Translations under genes and position numbers: made by a program | DNA from: Nematostella vectensis | Lineage: Eukaryota; Cnidaria; Anthozoa; Actiniaria; Edwardsiidae | Direction: 5' to 3' | Length of the DNA: 64,000 nt | Assembly: GCF_932526225.1 (NCBI RefSeq) | Contig: NC_064048.1 | Coordinates: forward strand, 459,340-523,339 | In this document: piece after piece, positions 31,262-42,900 of the stretch | Numbering within the stretch: position 1 is the stretch's first letter | Layout of the letters: every line of letters starts with the position of its first letter | Notes under the pieces: model-generated | Databases searched by the model: none | Told to the model about the DNA's origin: nothing | What the model saw: only the letters and a program-made list of their open reading frames with translations

Positions 31262-32347
31262 TCATGTCCTCATATAGTTATAAGGGCGAAGAGGAATCGC
31301 TGGTTGCTGCTTATTCCTCGTTGACTGCGAATTTGACCAACGGGCGAACGAGTTTTTCACAGCAATACGGTACTCCCTCCCCAGAAAGCAGTAAATAACG
31401 GGATGACACGCAGAATTGAAAAACACCAACCACAGGCATAACACGAAGATCTTATTGAGCACGGTGTAATACTCCACAATTCCTTGCGGTTCAGGCGGGA
31501 AAAACGCGTCCCAAATAGCTAGAGAAAGATAAGGTCCCCAGGAAATGACGAACATGAGGATGATCAAGACTAGGATTGCCACAGCCTTGCGCTTGCGCTG
31601 GAGCTTACGCACGTTCACTCGAAGAACTTGCACCCCTTGAGTGGGCGTCTGAGACCTCTGAGACAGCTTCTGCTGTATGACGAAGATCGTGATGCAGTGC
31701 AGAACAGCCATTATGGTCAAGGGGAGAAAGAAGAACCCGACTGCATGCCCTATGAGGTACCTTTGTCTGTCGCCGAGCTTTCCGGGGTAGCTCAGGATGC
31801 ACTTCTTGTGTCCTGCCACAACTAGGATCTTCTTGAATATAGTCGTGTACGAGGCATCAGAGATCGCGACGAGCCACATGAAGGCGATGATGTAGGGGAA
31901 CCAGCCTCGATAGTAACGTGACTGAAACGGAAAGCAAACAACCACGAATTTCTCCACGCTGATTGTCATCAGAATGAGGATGGAAGCATTGATCACGGTG
32001 TTCTGAAGGAATGTTACGGTCTTGCACATAAAAGGCCCGAAGAGCCATTCCTCCGCGATGTAGAAGTCGATGGTGAGCATTGGTATGCATACAAGTGTGA
32101 TCATAAGATCCGCGATGCAAAGATTGAAGATGGAGAAGTTCGTACAGTTCCGCAGACGTCGTGTTCTTGTTATTAAAAGACATACCATGGAATTCCCAAA
32201 AAAAGATGCCAGGAAAGTTATCCCAAACGAAATAATTATCGCAGAGCGTTCACTCATAGTAAAATGACATTTGATAGCGAAGCAGCCCTTTAAAAAAGAA
32301 GTGGAGTTAGTACTGTTAACAGTGCTGTTCAATGCCACATCGCCCAT
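31262..32347 (-). CDS. Class A (rhodopsin-like) GPCR, neuropeptide-receptor type
   Basis: Intronless, 361 aa, seven hydrophobic segments. N-terminus has three sequons (NSTV, NSTN, NSTS). Landmarks: GN 51-52 in TM1; LCIAD 76-80 in TM2; W101-x-F-G and C108 at the start of TM3, paired with C183 in loop 2; SVEKF 130-134 where DRY is usual; SWGPY 269-273 where CWLPY is usual; NSACHPVIY 311-319 where NPxxY is usual. It has a basic third loop (RKLQRKRK). The overall pattern fits amidated-peptide receptors (neuropeptide FF, orexin or galanin types), as abundant in anthozoans; the ligand cannot be told from sequence. The start is the first ATG of the frame. Confidence 0.95.
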   Translation of the reverse strand: MGDVALNSTVNSTNSTSFLKGCFAIKCHFTMSERSAIIISFGITFLASFFGNSMVCLLITRTRRLRNCTNFSIFNLCIADLMITLVCIPMLTIDFYIAEEWLFGPFMCKTVTFLQNTVINASILILMTISVEKFVVVCFPFQSRYYRGWFPYIIAFMWLVAISDASYTTIFKKILVVAGHKKCILSYPGKLGDRQRYLIGHAVGFFFLPLTIMAVLHCITIFVIQQKLSQRSQTPTQGVQVLRVNVRKLQRKRKAVAILVLIILMFVISWGPYLSLAIWDAFFPPEPQGIVEYYTVLNKIFVLCLWLVFFNSACHPVIYCFLGREYRIAVKNSFARWSNSQSTRNKQQPAIPLRPYNYMRT

Positions 32348-34836
32348 GTCTTGATCGAGGCTTCTAGAACGTCGCCAAAAGAGTATGAAAAGATTTGTTC
32401 ACGGCGACGGCGAACATCGACACAAGTGCGCATCGACAGGATTGCAAATTAGCGCAGCCAAATCCCATATCTTGCGTTTTTCGCCAACTCTGCTCTGAGT
32501 GCAATAAGCAGTTCACTTTCAAATGCATTTAGCACGAGACAGGTGGAGCATCTTTCTTATGAATGTCTGAAGCCACAGGAAACGTACTACTAGCCAATCA
32601 CCGCCCTTGGAAGCCAATAAACTACATACGGATCAATTAAGAATCGAGAAACGTCTTCTTCTCACTCGTACCATCATAGGCAAGGAATCACTTAGTGAAA
32701 TGTAGAAAAAAAAATGCCAAGGAAACAATTATTTATTTAACTTAGGTCTTTCGTGTTTTAAGACGGCAAGCGAACAGGAGTCAAGAGAGACAGATTAAAT
32801 TCATAAGAGATGGCAATTTTTTTTTTATGATAATACCACACGACCGAGATTGGTAAATTAGACAACCTTGGGCAAGTAATTCGTATAATTAAATCCTTCA
32901 AAAGCCGAACCGCCTTTCTTTCCTTAAAGGATCAGCTCTTAGATTTTACCAAGCGGAGAATAACAAATAAAATGTCGTCTTTCTTTTAAATTTGAAAAAA
33001 AAAAATAGCGATTTTTATTCCAAAGATCTAGATAATTCCAATTTAAACTCAGCTGTAAAGACATAAATCATTAGTCTATGTTTTCATTTCCTTGCGAGAT
33101 TTCTACGATAACCTGGAGATGATGAAGATACTGGCTCTGTTTAGCAGTTGCATTGAACGAGATTGGCTAAAGTCAACACTGGTGTATCGCAGAGAAACAT
33201 CCATAATTAACGAAATTTTGGATCGGAGACGCTTGGTATCTAGGTGATAAGATGAATATATGTTTCTACGATGATGTAAACAGTACAATGATGTAAACAG
33301 AAGAAACTAGTGATGTATTGCTGAGGAGGGATATTAGCTTACAAGTCAGACGCCATGTTTACTGCATGCTAAAGACCGACTCCTTAACTCTCGTCCTGTA
33401 TCTATATCTAGTTTAAAAAAAGCCATTAAGGCAGTAATAGCCATAATAACATGATTATTTCGTATTTCTTCAACGCTGTATTCCATAATCTTCCATTTAG
33501 TGCAACTGTTATTGTTATTTTGTGGTCCCCCACCAGGTAATGATGACGAAGTGAAATTAAATCGAAGCTAGAATCAAAATTTCAAGCCTGTTTTTTTTGT
33601 AAGTTGTCACCACAATCACCGCTGTTTTACGTAATTGTGGGAAGCCCCCATACTAGGGAAGATCGTTATCATTTTAATAGAATTGGAAATTGTAATAATA
33701 TGGAGAAAAAAAACCCTTAAAATTATTAAATACGCTCATGCTGAGAATTCACAAATAAGTTTTCTAAACAATTTTCTATTTGACAAGCCAGTATCTTCCA
33801 TTTTGTGGACAGTTATTTGGATCATTCATGTAAACATCTGTTTTTCTCGATAGAAACGCATTTACCAATAAAGAAAAAGTACGATGTATTTCAAAATTAC
33901 TGTAGTACAACATAGCTGAGATAAGGATAGGATACTTGAGCACGATTTTTTCGTGACTCTCATCTTCTAAGAAATAATAAGATATTAATCCTGCCTGACC
34001 AGACAATACATTCTCAAGAGGGATAAAATGTATTGATTAAGATACATCCTAGCTAAAAGAAACAGATATATTTTTAAATCTTATTAACAAATGTAACAAA
34101 AACATTTGGTGATATTTCGAGGCTTGTCATCAATGTTACGAATTTATTATCGGCACTTTTGCAACCTAAAAGCCAAAGACGAGGGCCCACTTACGGAAGA
34201 GAACAAAACATGATTACAATCTCTTTAGCATCACCAATTAGAAAAAATGGGAAAGGGAAGTATCAATTTCGCTAAAAAAAACAAGAATAGGTGAAATTTG
34301 CGATAACGATTGACAGAAAAAAATGACAAGAGACACGGCAGCGTGCCAAAGATAAGAAAATAAACATTTTCCGCGCTCTAATGAAAACTCGATTAAGATA
34401 AGAAAAAAAAACACTTAGCAACAACACGCACGGAATGTGAGTATAGTGATTAATTACGCAAAGCCAGACCGGAATTATTGAAAACAAATATTTGCAAGGT
34501 GAATACGTTCTTAGCCTGAGAGTCTAGGGGAATAGAAATCAAGTTGATTTGTCCCCGTAGTGTATTACCTTACCGTATTTAAACGCGCCGTGGAAATACT
34601 ATGCACATCTCTAAGGAAATCTTCACTCCATACTTTCCTTGGAGAACCCTTAAATGGATATAAAAGTAATGTTTAAATGCCTCAAATTTGCCTGTATTAC
34701 AAAATTTTTAAACAGTACGAAAGCATTTCCATCGATTAATTTTTGCGGAAGCCAATAATGCAATTATTAAGATTGAAATTGGTAAATAAAGTGTAAATCT
34801 TTGTTTTTAGATGTTTTTTTCGAGATTTTTATACAT
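32348..34836. other. Non-coding stretch upstream of the GPCR
   Basis: It holds the unmapped GPCR promoter. AT-rich; no TATA box or second gene could be assigned with confidence. Confidence 0.45.
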
Positions 34837-34850
34837 CAGGCCCGTACCCA

Positions 34851-34883
<33 letters not shown>

Positions 34884-35199
34884 GGGGAGCAGGGGGTGAG
34901 GACGTTCGCCCCCATAACGGCGGAAAAATCACTTCCAGTTAGCAATACGTGCTTTTTTGGACAGAGCTATAAAGTATAAGCGAATAAGGTAAAAAAAAGG
35001 CATTCTAAATCATCCTAGAATGTCAAAGGTCTTGTGGAAATACTACAATGGCATTAAAAAACCCCTTTTTGTTCTTCCGGGGGGTGTTCAGATTTTTTTC
35101 AGAAAACTCATCCCCTTACTCCCAGTCCCGGAAAAATTAGGTACAGTAACTTTTTTCCGATTTCACACGCTCCAAAGAAAAAACCTGGGTACGGGCCTG
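34837..35199. mobile_element. MITE with CAGGCCCGTACCC inverted termini
   Basis: Left end CAGGCCCGTACCC, right end GGGTACGGGCCTG, 363 bp, with no coding capacity. It shares its terminal sequence with the shorter element at 44061-44174. I could not confirm a target duplication. It contains a 30-base G run. Confidence 0.7.
34853..34882. repeat. Poly-G run of about 30 bases
   Basis: An uninterrupted G homopolymer just inside the left terminus of the MITE, followed by GAGGGGAGCAGGGGG. It is capable of forming G-quadruplexes and is a likely spot for sequencing length error. Confidence 0.9.
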
Positions 35200-36100
35200 T
35201 AGATTATATGCTTTTCAAAACTAATTGAAAATAATAACAAAGGTGTGGCTGACAAGGGCACTTGAAATAGTGGGCAATAATATGATTGGGTATATTTCAC
35301 TGGTGGGGTGTTCAGCTTAGGTCCATAGGAGAAATACTCGGCCACGAATAGTTTAATTTGATTAGGTTTTTAGTTTATTCGATCTGAAATGCATTAGAAT
35401 TGTTGATTACTGTTTCACATTTGCTGCTATCATAACTCTGATTATCTAAAGTACATCTATGATTCCACTTACTTATGTGGCGGGTATAACTCTTTAGTGT
35501 TTCCAGGTTAGCCTTTAACTTGTTTTATCTGTTTGCTTCGGTTAGCCCTCGTGTTCATACATAAGTGATTATGAGCGGTTTTACAAAGTCAATCAAAAAT
35601 GTCTATCAATAATTAATCAATATCTCTTAACAAAAATTGTCAAAACAGGGAAGGGGGAGATTACTATGTCTATGGTAGAGTGATTATACCTTATAGTGTA
35701 GGCGAACCACTTTTGAACGCCCAAAGGTTCACGTCCACCCGCGCTCCCAAACTGCGGCACAAATGTCAAATTGATGTCACCCATTATATATTGCAATAAA
35801 ATTGAATGTTTTAGGTTAAAATTGATAATTTTTGCCACGGCAACTGTAATTCTTGCTTATTTTTGTCTTTTTATTTTGTCTTTTTGTGTTTCTGGCAAAT
35901 GCCAGTTCCTAAACCAACTGCTTAAAAAAAGTAATTGCTTGATTCATCCTTATGTTTTTTAAATCATTTACACACTAGGGTTTCTTTATCCTGTTATCAA
36001 AGCTTTCTCCCTATCACATTTTATTTGGGGCAGCTGTTCTAACAATTTGTCTGATAAGAAGTTGACAAATTGCCCCCGTAGGGAGAGGCTCTGGGAACGA
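35200..36100. other. Non-coding stretch
   Basis: AT-rich with no recognisable feature. Confidence 0.45.
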
Positions 36101-36104
36101 GGTG

Positions 36105-36335
36105 GCGTTCTTGGGCACGCAAAACAGCACCAAGAACAGTAGCAACACCGACAACTTGGGTGCTGTCTTGTCGATCCAAACTAGCACCAACAACGGTAAC
36201 AACAGTACCAGCAACAACAGCACCAGCAACAACAGCACCAACAACAGTAACAACAACAACTTGGGTACTGTCTTGGCAATCCAATACAGCAAAAGCAACA
36301 AACAGCAACAACCATATCAAGAAAATCTCTCCAAA
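36105..36335. repeat. CAA/CAG-type trinucleotide tract with an internal duplication
   Basis: Imperfect CAACAACAG and ACCAGCAAC runs. A 36-base segment (AACTTGGGTGCTGTCTTG) is repeated at 36153 and 36259 on either side of the tract. Open in several frames; not supported as a gene. Confidence 0.85.
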
Positions 36336-36339
36336 AAAT

Positions 36340-37455
36340 AAGCGCGGCGGCCAATTTCTTATTTGGAATACCTGCGAATCTCGTTATCAATTAAGGTGGC
36401 CGCATCTCCCGAGCTTTGTAAACTTTACAACTACACTTGGAAGAGCATAAAGATGATGTTTACTATTATTGGTGATTTGAGTAGGCCCTTGAAAAGAAGT
36501 TTTCAAGTACAAGATCCTCAAAAAGACAACGCTCGTAGAATTATAACAACCGGCATCTGGATATCTGCCATAGAATGTAGTTTATACACCTTTAATTGAG
36601 TACCTGACTTTCAACTTTTCAGCTGAAATATTCCTTATGTATATTGCAGGGCAAGATCACAATAATAATCGAAGGTCCTTAGGACGTCATTGTACCCAGT
36701 AGAATTCGATTGATTGTGTTGCTTACACTGGTAATCAAATAAGGTTGTGAGTAGTGCTGTAAAATCACAGCTGTCCTGGAAATCACCATTAAACGTGTTT
36801 AATCCGTTATTATTAATCAACGATTAAAAAGTGTATCGATACAATAATACAATATTGACAATTAAGTCTCTTGGAAGACCAACGATGCTAAAGCCGTCCC
36901 CACCCATTCCCCTTCCTTTCCCTATCTATTCAAACTCTGTCACAAAAGTTTACTGTCCACGGTCTGAATATAACACTGTTACAATAAACCCGTGTGACCG
37001 TCTGACTAAGTCCCTTATATACATCAACTAGAATAGTCATTATGTTGTGTTGTCATAGTCATCAGCAGCTGAACTGGCCTTATCATCGTGTCAAGGTCAT
37101 CAAATGTAGTGTCAATTACAGAGACAAGACATGAGTCTAGACATATAAAGATATTGGTGCAGATAATACACCGTGCTTATTGTTTTTGGCACAAACGTGA
37201 GGCCAGGTAATTGCATTTTTTCTGAATCATAAATGAGGCAAGTGTCTTGGTTCCGAGTTATGCCAGCCTAATTGATACCTACTAAACGCTAAAACTTCTT
37301 GATCACTGCCTTAAAAAAACAATAGTTAGAAGTAGTGTTCGGAAAGGCAAGTAAAAGCTAGTTTCAGTTTTGTCCACCTAAATGTTACCTATTTCTTGTC
37401 TGACTTCGAATTTAATGTCAATTTCTAAATAGCGAAGTTGTAGCATTCATCCAAG
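36340..37455. other. Non-coding stretch downstream of the minicollagen-CRD exon
   Basis: It would contain the 3' UTR of the minus-strand CRD gene just below 37456. No other feature recognised. Confidence 0.45.
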
Positions 37456-37784
37456 CTACTCCGATTTCTTGTGGTGCTTCTTCAAGGCCTTCTTGTGCTT
37501 TTGGAGATGTTTCTTTACCCCACGAGGTCTCGGCGCTACGTGTCTCTTGCCGTACAGGCTGCGGTATGTGTTATAGGCGCGGCTGTAGGCGGTCTGGCAG
37601 CACGCCGGGCTGCAGGATGGGGCACATGAAGGGCTGCACGGGGCAGGGCATGCAGGAGGAGGGGAGGCGACTGGGAAGGGCGTGGCCACCATGTAGGACC
37701 CACAGCAGGAGGCCCCGCATGTGGGGGCGCAGAGGGCGGGGCAGGGATAGCTACAGTACATAATGGGAGCCACCACATAACACG
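37456..37784 (-). CDS. Minicollagen-type double-CRD protein, terminal exon
   Basis: After acceptor TTCCTTCCTAG (phase 1) this exon encodes 108 residues and a stop. Two perfect minicollagen cysteine-rich domains, C-x3-C-x3-C-x3-C-x3-CC, lie at residues 10-27 (CSYPCPALCAPTCGASCC) and 45-62 (CPAPCSPSCAPSCSPACC). They are joined by a Pro-rich linker with no Gly-X-Y collagen repeats. The tail is basic (KKHLQKHKKALKKHHKKSE), with a KR site at 79-80. CRDs cross-link the nematocyst capsule wall through disulfide exchange, so a nematocyst structural protein is likely. The signal-peptide exon was not found. Phase would allow joining to exon 1 or 2 of the SEA gene upstream, but that is speculative. Confidence 0.78.
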
Positions 37785-39715
37785 CTAGGAAGGAATGAGA
37801 GGAGATCACTACATAACACGCTAGGAAGGAATGAGAGGAGATCACTACATAACACGCTAGGAAGGAATGATAGGAGATCACTACATAACACGCTAGGAAG
37901 GAATGAGAGGAGATCACTACATAACACGCTAGGAAGGAATGAGAGGAGATCACTACATAACACGCTAGGAAGGAATGAGAGGAGATCACTACATAACATG
38001 CTAGGAAGGAATGAGAGGAGATCACTACATAACACGCTAGGAAGGAATGAGAGGAGATCACTACATATAACGCTAGGAAGGAATGAGAGGAGATCACTAC
38101 ATAACACGCTAGGAAGGAATGAGAGGAGATCACTACATAAACACGCTAGGAAGGAATGAGAGGAGATCACTACATAACACGCTAGGAAGGAATGAGAGGA
38201 GATCACTACATAACACGCTAGGAAGGAATGAGAGGAGATCACTACATAACACGCTAGGAAGGAATGAGAGGAGATCACTACATAACACGCTAGAAAGGAA
38301 TGAGAGGAGATCACTACATAACACGCTAGGAAGGAATGAGAGGAGATCACTACATAACACGCTAGGAAGGAATGAGAGGAGATCACTACATAACACGCTA
38401 GGAAGGAATGAGAGGAGATCACTACATAACACGATAGGAAGGAATGAGAGGAGATCACTACATAACACGCTAGAAAGGAATGAGAGGAGATCACTACATA
38501 ACACGCTAGGAAGGAATGAGAGGAGATCACTACATAACACGCTAGAAAGGAATGAGAGGAGATCACTACATAACACGCTAGGAAGGAATGAGAGGAGATC
38601 ACTACATAACACGCTAGGAAGGAATAAGAGAAGATCACTAAATAACACGCTAGGAAGGAATGAGAGGAGATCACTACATAACACGCTAGGAAGGAATGAG
38701 AGGAGATCACTACATAACACGCTAGGAAGGAATGAGAGGAGATCACTACATAACACGTTAGGAAGGAATGAGATGAGATCACTACATAACACGCTAGGAA
38801 GGAATGAGAGGAGATCACTACATAACACGCTAGGAAGGGAAATGAAAGGAGATCACTACATAACACGCTAGAAAGGAATGAGAGGAGATCATACATAACA
38901 CTCTTGGAAGGAATGAGAGAAGATCACTACATAACACGCTAGGAAGGAATGAGAGGAGATCACTACATAACACGCTAGGAAGGAATGAGAGGAGATCACT
39001 ACATAACACGCTAGGAAGGAATGAGAGGAGATCACTACATAACACGCTTGGAAGGAATGAGAGGAGATCACTACACAACACGCTAGGAAGAAATGAGAGG
39101 AGATCACTACATAACACGCTAGAAAGGAATGAGAGGAGATCACTACATAACACGCTAGGAAGGAATGAGAGGAGATCACTACATAACACGCTAGGAAGGA
39201 ATGAGAGAAGATCACTAAATAACACGCTAGGAAGGAATGAGAGGAGATCACTACATAACACGCTAGGAAGGAAAACGAAAGGAGATCACTACATAACACG
39301 CTAGAAAGGAATGAGAGGAGATCATACATAACACGCTAGGAAGGAATGAGAGGAGATCACTACATAACACGCTAGGAAGGAAAACGAAAGGAGATCACTA
39401 CATAACACGCTAGAAAGGAATGAGAGGAGATCATACATAACACTCTAGGAAGGAATGAGAGGAAATCACCACATAACACGCTAGGATGGAATGAGAGGAG
39501 ATCACTACATAACACGCTAGGAAGGAATGAGAGAAGATCACTACATAACACTCTAGGAAGGAATGAGAGGAGATCATACATAACACTCTTGGAAGGAATG
39601 AGAGGAGATCACTACATAACACGCTAGGAAGGGATGACAGGAGATCACTACATAACACCCTAGGAAGTATCGCTACATGACACTCTAGGAAGGAATGAGA
39701 GGAGCTGACTACGTA
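37785..39715 (-). repeat. 36-bp minisatellite repeating the CRD exon acceptor
   Basis: About 53 units. On the minus strand each reads CGTGTTATGTAGTGATCTCC followed by TCTCATTCCTTCCTAG, that is, a strong pyrimidine tract and TAG acceptor followed by the first 10 bases of the CRD exon. A 36-base unit keeps frame, so use of upstream acceptors would add 12-residue blocks (CYVVISSHSFLA) without a stop. Units near the far end (39250-39715) are more diverged. Confidence 0.97.
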
Positions 39716-39751
39716 ACACGCATAGAGGGGATGTGACTGCCTATTTTTTTA

Positions 39752-39911
39752 CTACTTCGTTGAATACGTACAGAATGTGTTGAGCACATTGTTGACGGGG
39801 ATTGTGCCGAGTTTCTTTGTCTGTAGGGCCTTGAGGAAAGCTACCAGGTGAGTGCCGTTCGTGTTAAAGTCCAAGTACATGTTTACCAGGGTCTTGCCAT
39901 CCGGAGCGCGG
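39752..39911 (-). CDS. SEA gene exon 5
   Basis: C-terminal half of the SEA domain, RAPDGKTLVNMYLDFNTNG to VNNVLNTFCTYSTK, then TAG at 39754-39752. Acceptor TTAATTGACAG. The stop lies about 35 bases from the edge of the 36-bp array. Confidence 0.83.
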
Positions 39912-42900
39912 CTGTCAATTAAAATCATATACTGAAGGGGCGTGGTTTAAATATATATTGGCGTAGACGTAAGTCATAAAATTTTGAAATAACCATCTAA
40001 AAGCAAAGCTTTATAATGTATTAACCAAATTCATTCAACCTTCCTGATTGCTCTTCGCTACAGTAAGAACGCCAATTAAATTATTTACCTAAAAGAGTTG
40101 ACTTTAAGTCCGGTAAATGCGTTATAACCGTCAAATGCTTGGTGGACCTGTAACAGAAAATCGATTAGGCGTTGTCATTATTTAAGGTGGGGGGAGTTGG
40201 CCCCCCCTTAGACGTTTGATTCTAACATTCATTTCCATCAAAAAGGCTAATATAAAGGCAACTAGTATTTCCATTAAACAATATAGAACAACTATATAAC
40301 AATTTATAGAACTATAGAACAATTTCTTTAAAATTGTCTAATAGCACTATTTCGTTTCCGTTGTTTTCCCTGTTAATTGCAACTATGTATGCATCCCAGT
40401 ATAATTTCTGGAAAGTATTTTGTATTATAGATTTAGGCATTGCCGTAAAGCGGAGCGTCAACGATTCCACAGATCACGCGACCAACTTGTTATATCCCCT
40501 TCCCCCACATCTACATGACACACAACAAGTTTAGTTGTCATACGATGTTTCAGCGATGTCACGTGGATGACGTCACGTCACTTTAAACATACATCACACC
40601 TACCGAGTTTTGTTGTCACACGACAACAAAACTCTTTAATTCTTTGATGAAATAAAAATATTTTCAGCATAGTTTTGCTTCTAGTGACGTCATCGATGAC
40701 GTCGCAATCACGTGACCCCCCTCTTTCGTTCAGGAGATATGAATATAGATATGACATCGGGATAATTTTTTTCTCTTCTTTATTTGTTTTCCTTTTTCTG
40801 CTCTTTTTTCTTTTCTTTTGTTTTTTTCTTTTTAATCCTTCTTTTTCGTTGTTATTTTTCATTGTCGTTTTTTTTATTGCTTTTTTTATTTTTCTTTGTT
40901 TTTTTTTATTCTAAAGTGAATAACATTTGAGAAGCTAAAGAAAAGAAGAAGGAACACAACAACACAGACAGAAAATAAACTGACAAAGAAAAGACAAGCG
41001 GCACAAAAACGGCGATAGGAGATAAAAAGCAACTTAGCAAATCATGACAGTATCGATATTAGAGCATCGCATTTCTTAAAGTGGTAAGAAAGTTTATCTT
41101 TTTGCTGAGCTATGCGTTTGTCTATATTGTAAAAATACTTTACATTTTTCAAGAAGAAACTAATGTTTGCATCTGGTTTTATATTTTTAAGACGGCAATA
41201 CATATCAATATTTGGGTGACCTTAAAACTCGCTCGGCCAATCTCTTGGAGGCCTGGGTCTAAGGGCTTTTCAAGACTTGTGTGATAAAGATTTGACCAAG
41301 CCATAAAGTTTTTTTTTACACATTTTTGCCTCGAGTCTCAAATTGACAGGAATCAGCATTTTTCACCATGTTTTCTGGAGATCAGGTAGCGGGAAAACTT
41401 TAGCTCTTCTAAATATGGGCATCAATGACCATATAAGGCAATGCATACGAAGGACACTATCCGTGGGGAATATGTTTGATATGACATCTAGCAGTGACAT
41501 CTAGTGATGTCATTGATGACGTCACAATCACATGACCATATTGGAGCACCCCCCTTGACACCAACCTTACACCTACCGAGTTTGGTTGTGAAACAATGCT
41601 TATTTCAAGAGATATGAATGTTTTTGCTTTTAATCACGTTTTTTGCTTTAAGTGACGTCATCGATGAGGTCGCACAACACTTGTCCATATTGTTGCATCC
41701 CCCTTGAAACCTACATGACACCTACCGAGTTTGGTTGCCATATGATGTTTCCTTCGTGTAATATAAATATTTTTTATTTTGATGACGTCAGCATATTTTT
41801 GCTTCTAGTGACGTTATCGATGACGTCACCAATCACGTCACTATGTCATTTCATTTGTTTCGGTACGGAGGGGCGGACGGACGGACATCGCGTCACGAAA
41901 ACTGGAGTCGGTGGGTTACCAATATTTGTTACCATATTTGTTTTGTATACCACTTTTTCTTAGGTATGGGGCTCCGCTCACACGCCGCTTCTCGCCGCGT
42001 GGGAGCTCCGCTACAAAGAAATCCGAAGCTACAGGGTGGATCAAAAGTTTGTGCACTTTTGAGTAAAAAAACAAGTTATACAAAACAACAGCATGAAAAG
42101 TGTTGCTTATGATGAAAATACTTAATTGTAGTCTGTGAATACGAAAAATTAATAGCCAGAGTGGCCTTCTTTGTTCTTTATTATAATTTTTATGCGCTTG
42201 GGTATGAAGTGAAAAAGTCCATGTAATGTATCTACTGAATGTTGTACCGTTGTATGAATGTTCTGTTTCGATTCGCACTGAACACCCTTGTTTTAGTACC
42301 TAACTCTTGATCCACCCTGTATACCCTAAATCATCTTGGTATGTTAATTTTGATTGCTCTATTCTACTCGAAGCAATAATTTGCGTCACTCAAAATGACC
42401 TACATTCGGTACATTTTCATTGGATAGAGTCTGAGAGCTTAGTGCAGGCATGCAAACGCTAAGACGGAAGCCAGGAGGCGATTTAGCTGCTGAAAATTGT
42501 CGGGAAAAAATACCCACAGGAAATCGGATGCTCTTGATTACTTACCCCAGCTTCGAGTTCAAGTCTGAGTTTCTCGAACTGTCCTGAGAATGTGTTGCCA
42601 AGGTTACCGTCCCACGGCGTGCTGATCAGCTTTAAGGTAACGTTATATGTGGAGCCTAGAACAATAAGGTTACGTTATATGTGGAGCCTAGAACAATAAG
42701 GTAACGTTATATCTGGAGCCTAGAACAATAAGGTAACGATATATGTGGAGCTTAGAACAATAAGGTTACGTTATATGTGGAGCCTAGAACAATAAGGTTA
42801 CGTTATATGTGGATCCTTGAACATAAGGTTACGTTATATGTGGAGTCTAGAACAATAAGGTAACGTTATATCTGGAGCCTAGAACAATAAGGTTACGATA

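Noticed and set aside
36014-36450. Leu-rich or Asn/Thr-rich frames over the trinucleotide tract
   Set aside because: Low-complexity translation of CAA/CAG-type repeats in several frames.
37751-39329. Several long frames (up to 381 codons) across the 36-bp array
   Set aside because: Array by-product. Only the CRD end is supported as coding; translation of repeat units remains a hypothesis given separately.
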